A stretch of 10,044 nt of DNA from Balneolaceae bacterium (lineage in GTDB: Bacteria; Bacteroidota; Rhodothermia; Balneolales; Balneolaceae): assembly GCA_007126675.1 (NCBI GenBank), contig SLAU01000120.1, positions 1 through 10,044 of the forward strand. Direction: 5' to 3'. Shown piece by piece: positions 1 through 7,402 of the stretch (position 1 is the first letter of the stretch; each line of letters starts with the position of its first letter). The position numbers were made by a program, and so were the translations under genes. Below the pieces are notes generated by a model that saw nothing but the letters and a program-made list of their open reading frames with translations, searched no databases and was not told the DNA's origin.

Positions 1-18
1 GGGACAGGGGGTGAGTCC
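1..18. repeat. Edge of a dispersed intergenic repeat (partial copy)
   Basis: The first 18 bases end in GGGGTGAGTCC and closely match the right end of the inverted-repeat element further along (5860-5877), apart from one missing A and one A/G change. The rest of this copy would lie to the left, outside the window. It is the only in-window sign that the 5696-5877 element belongs to a multi-copy family. The match is short, so chance is not fully excluded. Confidence 0.45.
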
Positions 19-173
19 GAGATGCAGGAGTTCGGCTAAACTAACCAACCTCACTTTTTTTGAACTGTTTGAGCAATAGTCGAAAGATTATACGCTAATT
101 CAATAGAAGAATTAAAAGACTCGTAAAAAACGGGCAAGTATTGAGCTATAATTTTAAGTCAAGTTCTCACATA

Positions 174-3100
174 ATGAATCAATTGGTTACTATTACATCA
201 TCTATACTATCACTATTACTTTTCATCTTTTTAACCATCCCACAATCAGCAGACGCACAAAGCCAGGATCCGCCGGCGTGCGATATTACTGTGGAAGAGG
301 GAAACAGTATCCAAAATGTAATTGATGGCGCAGATGCGGGCGATGTACTCTGCGTTGAACCGGGCACATACAATGAAGAGCTTCTGATCGAAACATCACA
401 CCTTACCCTGGTTGCAGCTGACGGCAGTGAGAGGCCTGTTGTGCAATCGGGTAATACCGCAATCACCGTAAGTATGGCAGATTCTGTACGGATTGAAGGG
501 TTTGAAATCAGTAACAGTAACACCGGCATCCGGCTGGAACAAAGCATCGCCACCGAGCTTGTAAATAATCTTGTAACCGGAAACAGTTTCGGAATTCGTG
601 ATGACGGGGATGCCGGAGCCGACAGCACTTACGTACTTAACAGCACCATTAGTAACAACAGTTCGCGCGGTATCGACTTTGAAGACAGCCAATACGTTAC
701 CATCAGCAATAATGAAATTACCGGCAACGGCGGTTCAGTGATTGCCGGACAGGGTGTGATTGTAGGCGGGCATTCAACGGTAAGCAATAATACCATCACC
801 AATAACAACAGATTTGGCATTAGGGTATACGGGCCTGATAATATTGTAGAGGATAATACCATTTCGGATCATCAGACTGCGATTGACCTAAGAAGTGCAC
901 AGTTTGATGAAGCTGTTAACACTTCTATAATCAACAATACCATCTCTGATCATGATATTGCAATAAATGCAGAAGCGAATGAACCGGAAATATCGGATAA
1001 TACAATCAGTAACAGTGAAATAGATATCAGGCTCCGGTCTGTCAGCTTTGCAACCATTACAGATAATGAACTGGAAACCGGACTGGTGTTTGATTTTTTC
1101 AGTGGAGCCGATATTGAATCCTCTCATTTTGATTATACAGCCAGCGGAAATACCATAAACGGCGCACCGCTTTATTATGCCAATGGTGAGAGCTCCTCGG
1201 CCGCCGTTCCGGATAATGCCGCACAAATAATACTATTCAATGTAAACGGCACCCAGGTATCAAATATGAGCTTCTCTGATGTATCCAGTGCTATTACTGT
1301 TGCATTCAGCGAAAATGTTGAGCTCTCTGATATTACTGCTACCGGCCTTCCCGGGCATGCAGTTGGGATTTTTAACTCCTCATCCACAACAATTACAGGC
1401 CTGCAGGTAACCAACAGCGGTTTTGATTTAGAGGCCTCTGGCCTGCAGATTACAAACTCACCCGGAACAGTGGTTGAGGGGGGAGTGATGAGCGGCAACC
1501 ACCGGGATGGAATAAACGTGGGAAACTCCAATAACCTGGAAGTACGTGATATTGAAGCGAATGACAACGGGTCGGCCGGGATCATTTTTACCAACAGCGT
1601 TCAGGCATTGATCGAGAACAGTACATTCAATAATAACGGTATGCAGGGTGTGCGGATATTTGGTAACAGCGCAAATGCCACTGTTACCGGCAACACCATC
1701 ATCGGAAACGAGGAGCAGGGAATTCGCGACGGGTTGTGGAACCAGGAACCGGGGGCTACCGTTTCTGATAATCACGTTGAGGGTAATGCTGGTGAAGGGA
1801 TCTATCTGCGATCGCGGGATCCGGTCATCACAAATAATACTGTGATTAATAACGGCGGCCTGTTTGCCGGTATTCACGCCGGTCCTGACTCGGAAATTAC
1901 AGGAAACACAATTCAGGACAATAGTGTACCAGGAATTCGTGTGGCTAACGGAGCTGATATCAAGGAAAATATAATAACAGGGAATACAAAAGGTATCCGC
2001 GTTGGCATAGGTGAAGATATTGTGATTGGGGATAATGAAATTCATGATAATGGCTCTTTTGGAATCATGTTGCGCGATGGGAATGATGGAACCCTCGTTT
2101 TTGGAAATAAAATTTCAGGACATGATGTGGATATAGCCATTACGAGGGAAACTACAGAAGCAACCGTCAACAACAATGAGATGGAGACGGGTATTGTGCT
2201 GGATAGCTTTGCTGTTGAAGAGGAGCATTTTATCCATTCTATGTCGGGCAATACCGTACTTGATGGTGCTCCTGTTTATTACGCAACCGAAGCGATTAAC
2301 CCCACAATACCGGATGATGCAGGCCAGATTATTATCACCCATTCTGAAAATGTAACTATTTCAGGATTTGAACTTTCTGATGTAGCCGCAGGTATCCAGG
2401 TGGCGTTCAGCAGTAATGTAACGATCAGCGATAATACCGTTTCAAACACATCACCTACGTTCGATACACGGCGCGGAGGCATTACAGTTTGGGGTTCGGA
2501 AAATGCAAAAATCGAAGAGAATACACTGGACAATAATTCCTATGGGTACGGTATCGATCTCTTTAACAGTACAGGTGCCGAGATCAATCATAATGAAGTA
2601 ACCAATAACAACCGCGGAATACGGGTTATCGATTCACCGCAAGCCACTGTAGCTCATAACGAAGTGAGCCCAAGTGCCTTGCACGGCATACGTTCTGAGG
2701 GAAATGACGGAATTACGATTAAACACAATCAAATTTCTGAATCGGAATGGCACGGTATCCAGATGGTCAATTCCAACAGCGCTTATGTAGATAGTAATAC
2801 CGTTGACTTAAGCAACTTACACGGCATGCATTTTGAGTCGTCCGATTCCTTAACCATTCGCGGAAACACTGTTCTGAACAGTGGTGAACATGGAATTGGA
2901 TCCCATTTTGGTTTCAGAACATCCGATGAAGTAACGATTACGGATAATACCGTTCGGTTCAGTGAACAGTTTGGCATTCACTTTAATGTGGACGGAGCTG
3001 TAGTAAAGGATAACCGCGTTTCAGATAATCAAGACGGTATCCGTGTAGGCGCACGCGCAACCGTTGAAAACAACCAGATTGAAGACCATCCCGGTGTATC

Positions 3101-5522
3101 ACTTGAGGTGTCGGATGACGGTGAAGATTCAGTGATTGCAAACAACCTGTTCGAAAATAATGAACAGGGCCTCCAATACTCCGGTACCACACCACTTTTG
3201 GCGATTAATAACTGGTGGGGCGACGACTCCGGCCCGTCGGGCGGAGCTACAGATCCTGAGACCGGCACCATTGCGGAAGGGTCAGGTGATCCCGTTTCCG
3301 AAAATGTTCGGTTTGATCCGTGGCTGGGAAGCGAACCGGTTGACGGACCCTTTTTTGAAGTAACCATCACCGATACCAACTCCCCGGTGGAAACCGGAGA
3401 TGTGCTGGAAGTAACTGTGGATGTTTCCAATACAGGGAACGAGGAGGATACACAAAGTATCAGACTTCTCGATTTTGTTGAGATACAGAAAGATTTTGAG
3501 GTACTGACGCTCGATGCCGGTGAATCGGCAGAACTTACACTTACCTGGCAAACCGAAGTGCATGATGCCGGTACAGGTGAAGTGATTGCTCATTCGCAGG
3601 ACACTTTTGATATGGCAGAGGTTACTATCACCGATCCGGATGCGATTACTCAGATTACCGAATGCACTGAAATTGATGAATCGGGAAGCTACCAGCTTGC
3701 TTCCGACCTGGAAGGCAGCGATACGTGCATCCGTATCGTAACAAGTAATGTTCTTTTTGATGGTAACGGACACACCATTACCTATCTTGACAGTGGTGCA
3801 TCATTCCCGCGCGGCGTTGAGGTTAATAACCACGATGATGAACTGTTGCAAAATGTAGTTTTAGAGAATGTATCAGCCGAAAACTGGCACTTCGGTATCG
3901 ATTTTAACGGTGTTGAAAACAGCAGCGTTACCGGTGCCACCTTACAGGGAAATAATACCGGACTGAATGTGCGCGATTCGGATGGAAACAGCTTTACGGA
4001 GATTGCAGCATCTGAAAACAGCTCGCGTGGTGTGAATCTTTCTTCTTCACCCGGTAACCAAACCAGCAATAACACCTTCAGTGAAATTGTGGCAAATAAT
4101 AACGGATCAGCCGGTGTGTATGTCGCCTCCGGGCCCGGGAACGAGTTCAGCCAAATGGAACTGAACCACAATGAAAACGGGCTCTACGTGATCGCATCTA
4201 GCGGAAACAGCTTTTCTGATTTTGAAGCAGAGAACAATTCGCGCAATGGGCTGAATTTGCGCGGTACATCGTTCGATAACAGCTACAGCCAGGTTACGGC
4301 AAACAATAACGCATGGTATGGTGTGGAACTTAATGAATCGGACGATAATACGTTTGAAGAGATTGAAGCATCCGATAATAATATGATTGGAATCCTGCTT
4401 ATCGGCGACCTGCAAAGCAATGAACCGCTGACCGGCAACCAGTTTACTGATATTGTTACAGCCGGTAATTCTCAAAGCGGAATTTCACTCAGTGTTGCTG
4501 CAGATAACCATTTCAGTTCGGTTGAATCGAAGAATAACATTGAGCACGGCATCGAGATTGCAAGCCGCAGTTCCGGAAACCTGTTCGATGATGCGACTCT
4601 TAGCAATAATGGCAGCAATGAATTCCATTTTGGGGTTTTCATCGGCAGCAGTGACAACAGCGGAAACCAGTTCAGTAACCTTGATCTGGATAGCGGAACC
4701 GGCGGAGTTTCTATCGGCGGTGATGAGAATACCGTTGAGGAGAGTTTGATTCAGAATACAACCGAATCAGCCGTTCGTTTCTGGGGTGAAGCTGCCGGGA
4801 ATCTGCTGGAAAACACGGAACTGCGGAATAATGCAACCGGCATCGAAATGCGCGACCAGTCAGCAGGTAACGAGATCCGTTTTGTGCAGGTAGGCAACTC
4901 ACTGATATCTGCCGATGCGGTAGGTGTGATCATCAACGAAGCGGATGAGCCGGAGAATTACCCTGAGAATACCGATCCTGCAGGGTTTAGCCTGGAGATT
5001 TTAGCCGAATCGGGCAGTGCAGAAGTTGACTTCCTGCACTACCACTACACCGATTCCGATATTGACGGATTGGAGGAGGAAGAACTTTCTGTTTGGAGAT
5101 ACCATGATAACAACTGGACCTCGTCGATGGATGAAGGATTTGATTCGGGAGTGGACACCGAAGAGCAGCTGGTGTATGCGACCGGTATCACGGAGTTTTC
5201 AGTTTTTGCAGTACTAAGCGGAGAGATGACAACTTCTATTGCACAGGACGAAACTCCTGCAGATTTTGAATTACGCCAGAATTATCCGAATCCATTTAAC
5301 CCTGCCACACAGATCAGATACGCACTACCTGAAGCGGCAGATGTACAGCTGGAAGTGTATAACATGATTGGTCAGCGCGTAGCCACACTGGTGAATGAGC
5401 AGCAATCCGCCGGATGGCACGAGGTAACCTTCGATGCAAGCAGGTTAGCCAGTGGTGTATACATCTATCGCATCCAGGCAGGAGATTTTAATCAAACATT
5501 ACAGATGACACTCATAAAGTGA
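174..5522 (+). CDS. Giant secreted double beta-helix protein (PbH1/NosD-like repeats, CARDB-like domain) with T9SS sorting domain
   Basis: A 1782-residue exported protein, probably a surface adhesin or a carbohydrate-binding or carbohydrate-cleaving protein; no catalytic site can be assigned. Seen, numbered from the ATG at 174: signal peptide 1-28 (cleavage after ADA); first right-handed beta-helix about 36-1010, made of PbH1-type turns rich in NNxI, GI and GNT; a closing NNWWGD...FDPWL motif at 1012-1051; a CARDB-like beta-sandwich at 1060-1153; a second helix about 1160-1582, opening with an ECTEID...TCIRI cap; a post-helix domain at 1583-1683 ending in a VWRY...EFSVFAV motif; and a T9SS type A sorting domain at 1697-1782 (NYPNPFN, ASGVYIYRI). 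Only four cysteines exist: 36, 60, 1164 and 1185. The protein is Asn/Asp-rich and acidic with few lysines. Start: the ATG is preferred, but its signal n-region lacks Lys/Arg. A TTG at 141 would add a lysine and is the main alternative; a stop at 96-98 closes the frame upstream. No Shine-Dalgarno is evident. The fold and export route are firm; the function is unknown. Confidence 0.95.
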   Translation: MNQLVTITSSILSLLLFIFLTIPQSADAQSQDPPACDITVEEGNSIQNVIDGADAGDVLCVEPGTYNEELLIETSHLTLVAADGSERPVVQSGNTAITVSMADSVRIEGFEISNSNTGIRLEQSIATELVNNLVTGNSFGIRDDGDAGADSTYVLNSTISNNSSRGIDFEDSQYVTISNNEITGNGGSVIAGQGVIVGGHSTVSNNTITNNNRFGIRVYGPDNIVEDNTISDHQTAIDLRSAQFDEAVNTSIINNTISDHDIAINAEANEPEISDNTISNSEIDIRLRSVSFATITDNELETGLVFDFFSGADIESSHFDYTASGNTINGAPLYYANGESSSAAVPDNAAQIILFNVNGTQVSNMSFSDVSSAITVAFSENVELSDITATGLPGHAVGIFNSSSTTITGLQVTNSGFDLEASGLQITNSPGTVVEGGVMSGNHRDGINVGNSNNLEVRDIEANDNGSAGIIFTNSVQALIENSTFNNNGMQGVRIFGNSANATVTGNTIIGNEEQGIRDGLWNQEPGATVSDNHVEGNAGEGIYLRSRDPVITNNTVINNGGLFAGIHAGPDSEITGNTIQDNSVPGIRVANGADIKENIITGNTKGIRVGIGEDIVIGDNEIHDNGSFGIMLRDGNDGTLVFGNKISGHDVDIAITRETTEATVNNNEMETGIVLDSFAVEEEHFIHSMSGNTVLDGAPVYYATEAINPTIPDDAGQIIITHSENVTISGFELSDVAAGIQVAFSSNVTISDNTVSNTSPTFDTRRGGITVWGSENAKIEENTLDNNSYGYGIDLFNSTGAEINHNEVTNNNRGIRVIDSPQATVAHNEVSPSALHGIRSEGNDGITIKHNQISESEWHGIQMVNSNSAYVDSNTVDLSNLHGMHFESSDSLTIRGNTVLNSGEHGIGSHFGFRTSDEVTITDNTVRFSEQFGIHFNVDGAVVKDNRVSDNQDGIRVGARATVENNQIEDHPGVSLEVSDDGEDSVIANNLFENNEQGLQYSGTTPLLAINNWWGDDSGPSGGATDPETGTIAEGSGDPVSENVRFDPWLGSEPVDGPFFEVTITDTNSPVETGDVLEVTVDVSNTGNEEDTQSIRLLDFVEIQKDFEVLTLDAGESAELTLTWQTEVHDAGTGEVIAHSQDTFDMAEVTITDPDAITQITECTEIDESGSYQLASDLEGSDTCIRIVTSNVLFDGNGHTITYLDSGASFPRGVEVNNHDDELLQNVVLENVSAENWHFGIDFNGVENSSVTGATLQGNNTGLNVRDSDGNSFTEIAASENSSRGVNLSSSPGNQTSNNTFSEIVANNNGSAGVYVASGPGNEFSQMELNHNENGLYVIASSGNSFSDFEAENNSRNGLNLRGTSFDNSYSQVTANNNAWYGVELNESDDNTFEEIEASDNNMIGILLIGDLQSNEPLTGNQFTDIVTAGNSQSGISLSVAADNHFSSVESKNNIEHGIEIASRSSGNLFDDATLSNNGSNEFHFGVFIGSSDNSGNQFSNLDLDSGTGGVSIGGDENTVEESLIQNTTESAVRFWGEAAGNLLENTELRNNATGIEMRDQSAGNEIRFVQVGNSLISADAVGVIINEADEPENYPENTDPAGFSLEILAESGSAEVDFLHYHYTDSDIDGLEEEELSVWRYHDNNWTSSMDEGFDSGVDTEEQLVYATGITEFSVFAVLSGEMTTSIAQDETPADFELRQNYPNPFNPATQIRYALPEAADVQLEVYNMIGQRVATLVNEQQSAGWHEVTFDASRLASGVYIYRIQAGDFNQTLQMTLIK
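1071..1346 (+). repeat. Beta-helix interruption module, copy A (GAP-x-YY)
   Basis: This stretch encodes residues 300-391 of the giant protein and is repeated at 2181-2450. The shared skeleton is ETG-x-V-x-D, SGNT-xx(x)-GAP-x-YYA, a Pro-rich turn, QII, SDV, VAFS-x-NV and SD. It breaks the regular 20-25-residue PbH1 rhythm, so it is probably an insertion or a long loop on the helix followed by re-entry into the helix. Similar G-x-P-x-YY segments are, as I recall, common in NosD-type helices of archaeal surface proteins. Confidence 0.7.
2181..2450 (+). repeat. Beta-helix interruption module, copy B (GAP-x-YY)
   Basis: Second copy of the module at 1071-1346, encoding residues 670-759. Its start lies exactly 1110 bp (370 codons) after the first. 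The copies differ by two residues in length and have diverged at the nucleotide level, so the duplication is old or the module is under structural selection. The stretch between the copies is ordinary PbH1 repeats, which suggests that helix 1 arose by duplication of a roughly 370-residue block. Confidence 0.7.
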
Positions 5523-5569
5523 GGTAATCCCGAATATGAAGCACGATTCTGTATTTATGATTACGGTAT

Positions 5570-5628
5570 AAAAAGAACGGTGCGGCTGATGGCTATACAA
5601 AACGCGAAATTGGATGCGCCGGTTTTTT
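5570..5628 (+). terminator. Possible rho-independent terminator after the giant gene
   Basis: About 50 bp after the stop codon, CGGTGC (5578-5583) can pair with GCGCCG (5616-5621, one G-U pair). An upstream A-run (5570-5574) can pair with the T-run at 5623-5628. The T-run follows the stem as expected of an intrinsic terminator, but the loop of about 32 nt is long and the stem is short, so the call is weak. Confidence 0.3.
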
Positions 5629-5695
5629 GATAATATCGTCAAGTTGTTATGATTTTGCCGGGAATTGTGTTTTGTTGCTCACCGCCAATTTGCCC

Positions 5696-5877
5696 GGACT
5701 CACCCTTGCCTTCCGAAGCTTCAGCGCAGGCAGGCCCGGCCCCTCTCTATCGCGATAAAGAGGGGGTGACTTCGAAATTAGTTTGAAGCTCGCAATTAAA
5801 ATCGAATATTGAATTTATTCAGGAGTCTCCCCTCTATGCGAACGGAGTGAGTAGAGAGGGGAACAAGGGGTGAGTCC
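5696..5877. mobile_element. 182-bp MITE-like palindromic element with inverted ends
   Basis: The left end GGACTCACCCTTG (5696-5708) is the inverse of the right end CAAGGGGTGAGTCC (5864-5877) except for one extra base. Inside are two hairpins sharing one stem sequence. The first is CCCCTCT/AGAGGGG (5740-5746 with 5759-5765), enclosing the palindrome TATCGCGATA. The second is TCCCCTCT/AGAGGGGA (5828-5835 with 5855-5862). A further weak inverted repeat around GAAGCTTC (GCCT 5708-5711 region with AGGC 5728-5731 region) lies near the left end. There is no open reading frame and I found no target-site duplication. It is either a non-autonomous transposon remnant or a composite REP-type repeat. It ends 78 bp before the next start codon, so it may influence transcription of that gene. 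Confidence 0.55.
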
Positions 5878-5955
5878 AAATTCCCCTTGCACCTAACAAT
5901 CCATAACTGTTACTTGTTTTGTCATAAAATTCAAACTAAACCAACAGAATTTTTT

Positions 5956-7137
5956 ATGGATATTTCGAAGCGTAAACCGGGAACAGCGTCCGTTTGGGCA
6001 GGGGAATTGGATCTGTTTCCGTATGGCAGCCACACGGTTCCTGTAATCAATACCGTAACATTTGCGTACAAGGATATTGATGAGTGGTATGAAATTGCCA
6101 AGGGAAACAAGAAGGGTGATATCTACAGCCGCAACACTAACCCGACAGTTCAGGTGCTCGAAGAAAAGATCCGGGTTCTCGAACAAGCCGAAGCGGCTAC
6201 ATCGTTTGCATCCGGCATGGCGGCAATCAGTAACACTTTATTTGCACTTTTAAAGCCGGGCGACAGGGTAGTTTCGATCAAAGATACCTACGGCGGAACA
6301 AGCCGGATTTTTTTAGAATACCTGCCAAAGATCAATGTGGAAGTTACACTTTGCGATACTACAGACCACGAACAGATTGAAGCAGAGATTGCCAAAGGTT
6401 GCGATCTTGTTTACCTCGAAACACCTACAAACCCTACTCTCAAAATTCTGGATCTGGAAAGGCTTGCACAAGCTGCTAAAAAAGCCGGAGCGGTTACTAT
6501 GACGGATAATACGTTTGCATCACCCATCAATCAAAATCCGCTGGATTTGGGAATTGATCTTGTAGTTCATAGTGCAACTAAATTTTTGAACGGACATTCT
6601 GATACCCTTTGTGGCCTTCTGTGCGGAAGTAAAGATCTTGTGGATGAGATATTTAGATACAGAGAAATAAACGGTGCCAGCCTGCATCCTGAAACGGCCT
6701 ACATGGTTATACGCGGGATGAAAACAGTTGAGCTGCGCGTGCAGCGGCAAAATGAAAATGCGATGGCCATTGCCCGTTTTTTGAAAAACCACCCGAAGGT
6801 GAGTGAGGTTTTTTATCCCGGGCTTGAAGATCACCAGGGCCACGAAATCGCTAAAAAACAGATGAGCGGATTCGGGGGTGTTCTGAGTTTTTCGTTAAAA
6901 GGCGATTACGATTCAGTGAAAACGTTTTTGCAGAATCTGAACCTTGTACATCTGGCTGCAAGCCTGGGTTCGGTCAGCACACTTGCGGGACCTCCGAGAA
7001 CTACCAGTCATGTAGAACTCACCGAAGAGCAGCGAAAGCAGCTTGGAATACCTGAAACTCTGATCCGGTACTCAGCGGGCATCGAAAATGCTGAAGACCT
7101 GATCGAAGATCTGGAACAGGCTTTAAAGCTGGTTTAA
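5956..7137 (+). CDS. PLP-dependent trans-sulfuration enzyme, cystathionine gamma-synthase-like family
   Basis: A 393-residue cytosolic enzyme of the Cys/Met metabolism PLP family (Pfam Cys_Met_Meta_PP), full length for the family. Residues seen: Y57 and R59 in YSRNTNPT, which contact PLP phosphate across the dimer; S86-G87-M88, phosphate binding; Y112 in DTYGGT, stacking on the cofactor; D184 in TDNTFASP; the Schiff-base lysine K209 in SATKFLNGHSD; and R371 in IRYSAGIE, the substrate carboxylate site. D184 and K209 are 25 apart, as in the family. Glycine 114 stands where methionine gamma-lyases have their signature cysteine, so that activity is less likely. The usual SLGG-x-ES segment reads SLGSVST, so the exact reaction (gamma-synthase, gamma-lyase or sulfhydrylase) cannot be fixed. 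Start: the ATG at 5956 follows an A/T-rich leader; an in-frame TTG at 5887 would add 23 residues without family support. It is separated from both neighbours by repeat-bearing gaps. Confidence 0.93.
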   Translation: MDISKRKPGTASVWAGELDLFPYGSHTVPVINTVTFAYKDIDEWYEIAKGNKKGDIYSRNTNPTVQVLEEKIRVLEQAEAATSFASGMAAISNTLFALLKPGDRVVSIKDTYGGTSRIFLEYLPKINVEVTLCDTTDHEQIEAEIAKGCDLVYLETPTNPTLKILDLERLAQAAKKAGAVTMTDNTFASPINQNPLDLGIDLVVHSATKFLNGHSDTLCGLLCGSKDLVDEIFRYREINGASLHPETAYMVIRGMKTVELRVQRQNENAMAIARFLKNHPKVSEVFYPGLEDHQGHEIAKKQMSGFGGVLSFSLKGDYDSVKTFLQNLNLVHLAASLGSVSTLAGPPRTTSHVELTEEQRKQLGIPETLIRYSAGIENAEDLIEDLEQALKLV

Positions 7138-7220
7138 AGTCAGTTCTATATAAGAATTTGGGAGAACAGTCTTTAATTGTTCCAAATGGATGATTGGTGT
7201 TTGATAACTTATAAAAATTT

Positions 7221-7308
7221 CGTCATCCCGGACGCAGCGATAGCGAAGATCCGGGATCTCCTGCCGTTGATTTAGACTGGAGATTCCGGATATGCGTCCG
7301 GGAAGACG
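7221..7308. repeat. 88-bp REP-like extended palindrome
   Basis: Two nested inverted repeats make a long hairpin. The outer arms are CGTCATCCCGGACGCA (7221-7236) and TGCGTCCGGGAAGACG (7293-7308), 15 of 16 paired. The inner arms are ATCCGGGATCTCC (7249-7261) and GGAGATTCCGGAT (7279-7291), 12 of 13 paired. A 12-nt bulge (7237-7248) interrupts only the left side and the loop is 17 nt. The CGTCATCCCGG...ATCCGGGATCTC wording matches a type of intergenic repeat I recall as widespread in bacterial genomes (REP/BIME-like). It has no coding capacity. Located between two + strand genes, it could stabilise or end the upstream transcript. Confidence 0.7.
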
Positions 7309-7402
7309 CCCTATTAGAACAAAGTTACTTTTATTCCAATATTTTTATGTCGTACTCAGATTGATTTAATTCATCAAACAGAAACAATCGCTGCAAACAT
7401 TT

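Noticed and set aside
68..98. TTTG (68-71), 19 nt, then TACGCTAA (91-98) as a Bacteroidota promoter for the giant gene.
   Set aside because: The spacing is right but the -7 element lacks the TTTG core, so support is too weak to list.
179..4936. Many minus-strand and alternative-frame open frames of 60-195 codons inside the giant gene (for example 1458-2045 and 3282-3773 minus).
   Set aside because: They lie wholly antisense to, or out of frame with, an uninterrupted coding sequence with clear domains. Their translations are repetitive Ser/Ile/Val-rich shadows of the NNT/GN-type repeats, without start context or family motifs.
5536..5571. Tiny frame starting ATGAAGCAC after the giant gene.
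   Set aside because: Only 11 codons before TAA, no leader signal, and it merges into the candidate terminator.
5887..5955. Upstream TTG extension of the PLP enzyme by 23 residues.
   Set aside because: The extra peptide is not family-like, while the ATG at 5956 gives the usual N-terminus (about 20 residues before the first conserved block) and total length.
6520..6843. 107-codon minus-strand frame inside the PLP enzyme gene.
   Set aside because: Antisense to the conserved region that includes the catalytic lysine; no recognisable protein features.
7157..7186. Bulged hairpin TTTGG..AACA / TGTTCCAAA shortly after the PLP enzyme gene as a terminator.
   Set aside because: The stem is interrupted by three unpaired bases and no T-run follows.
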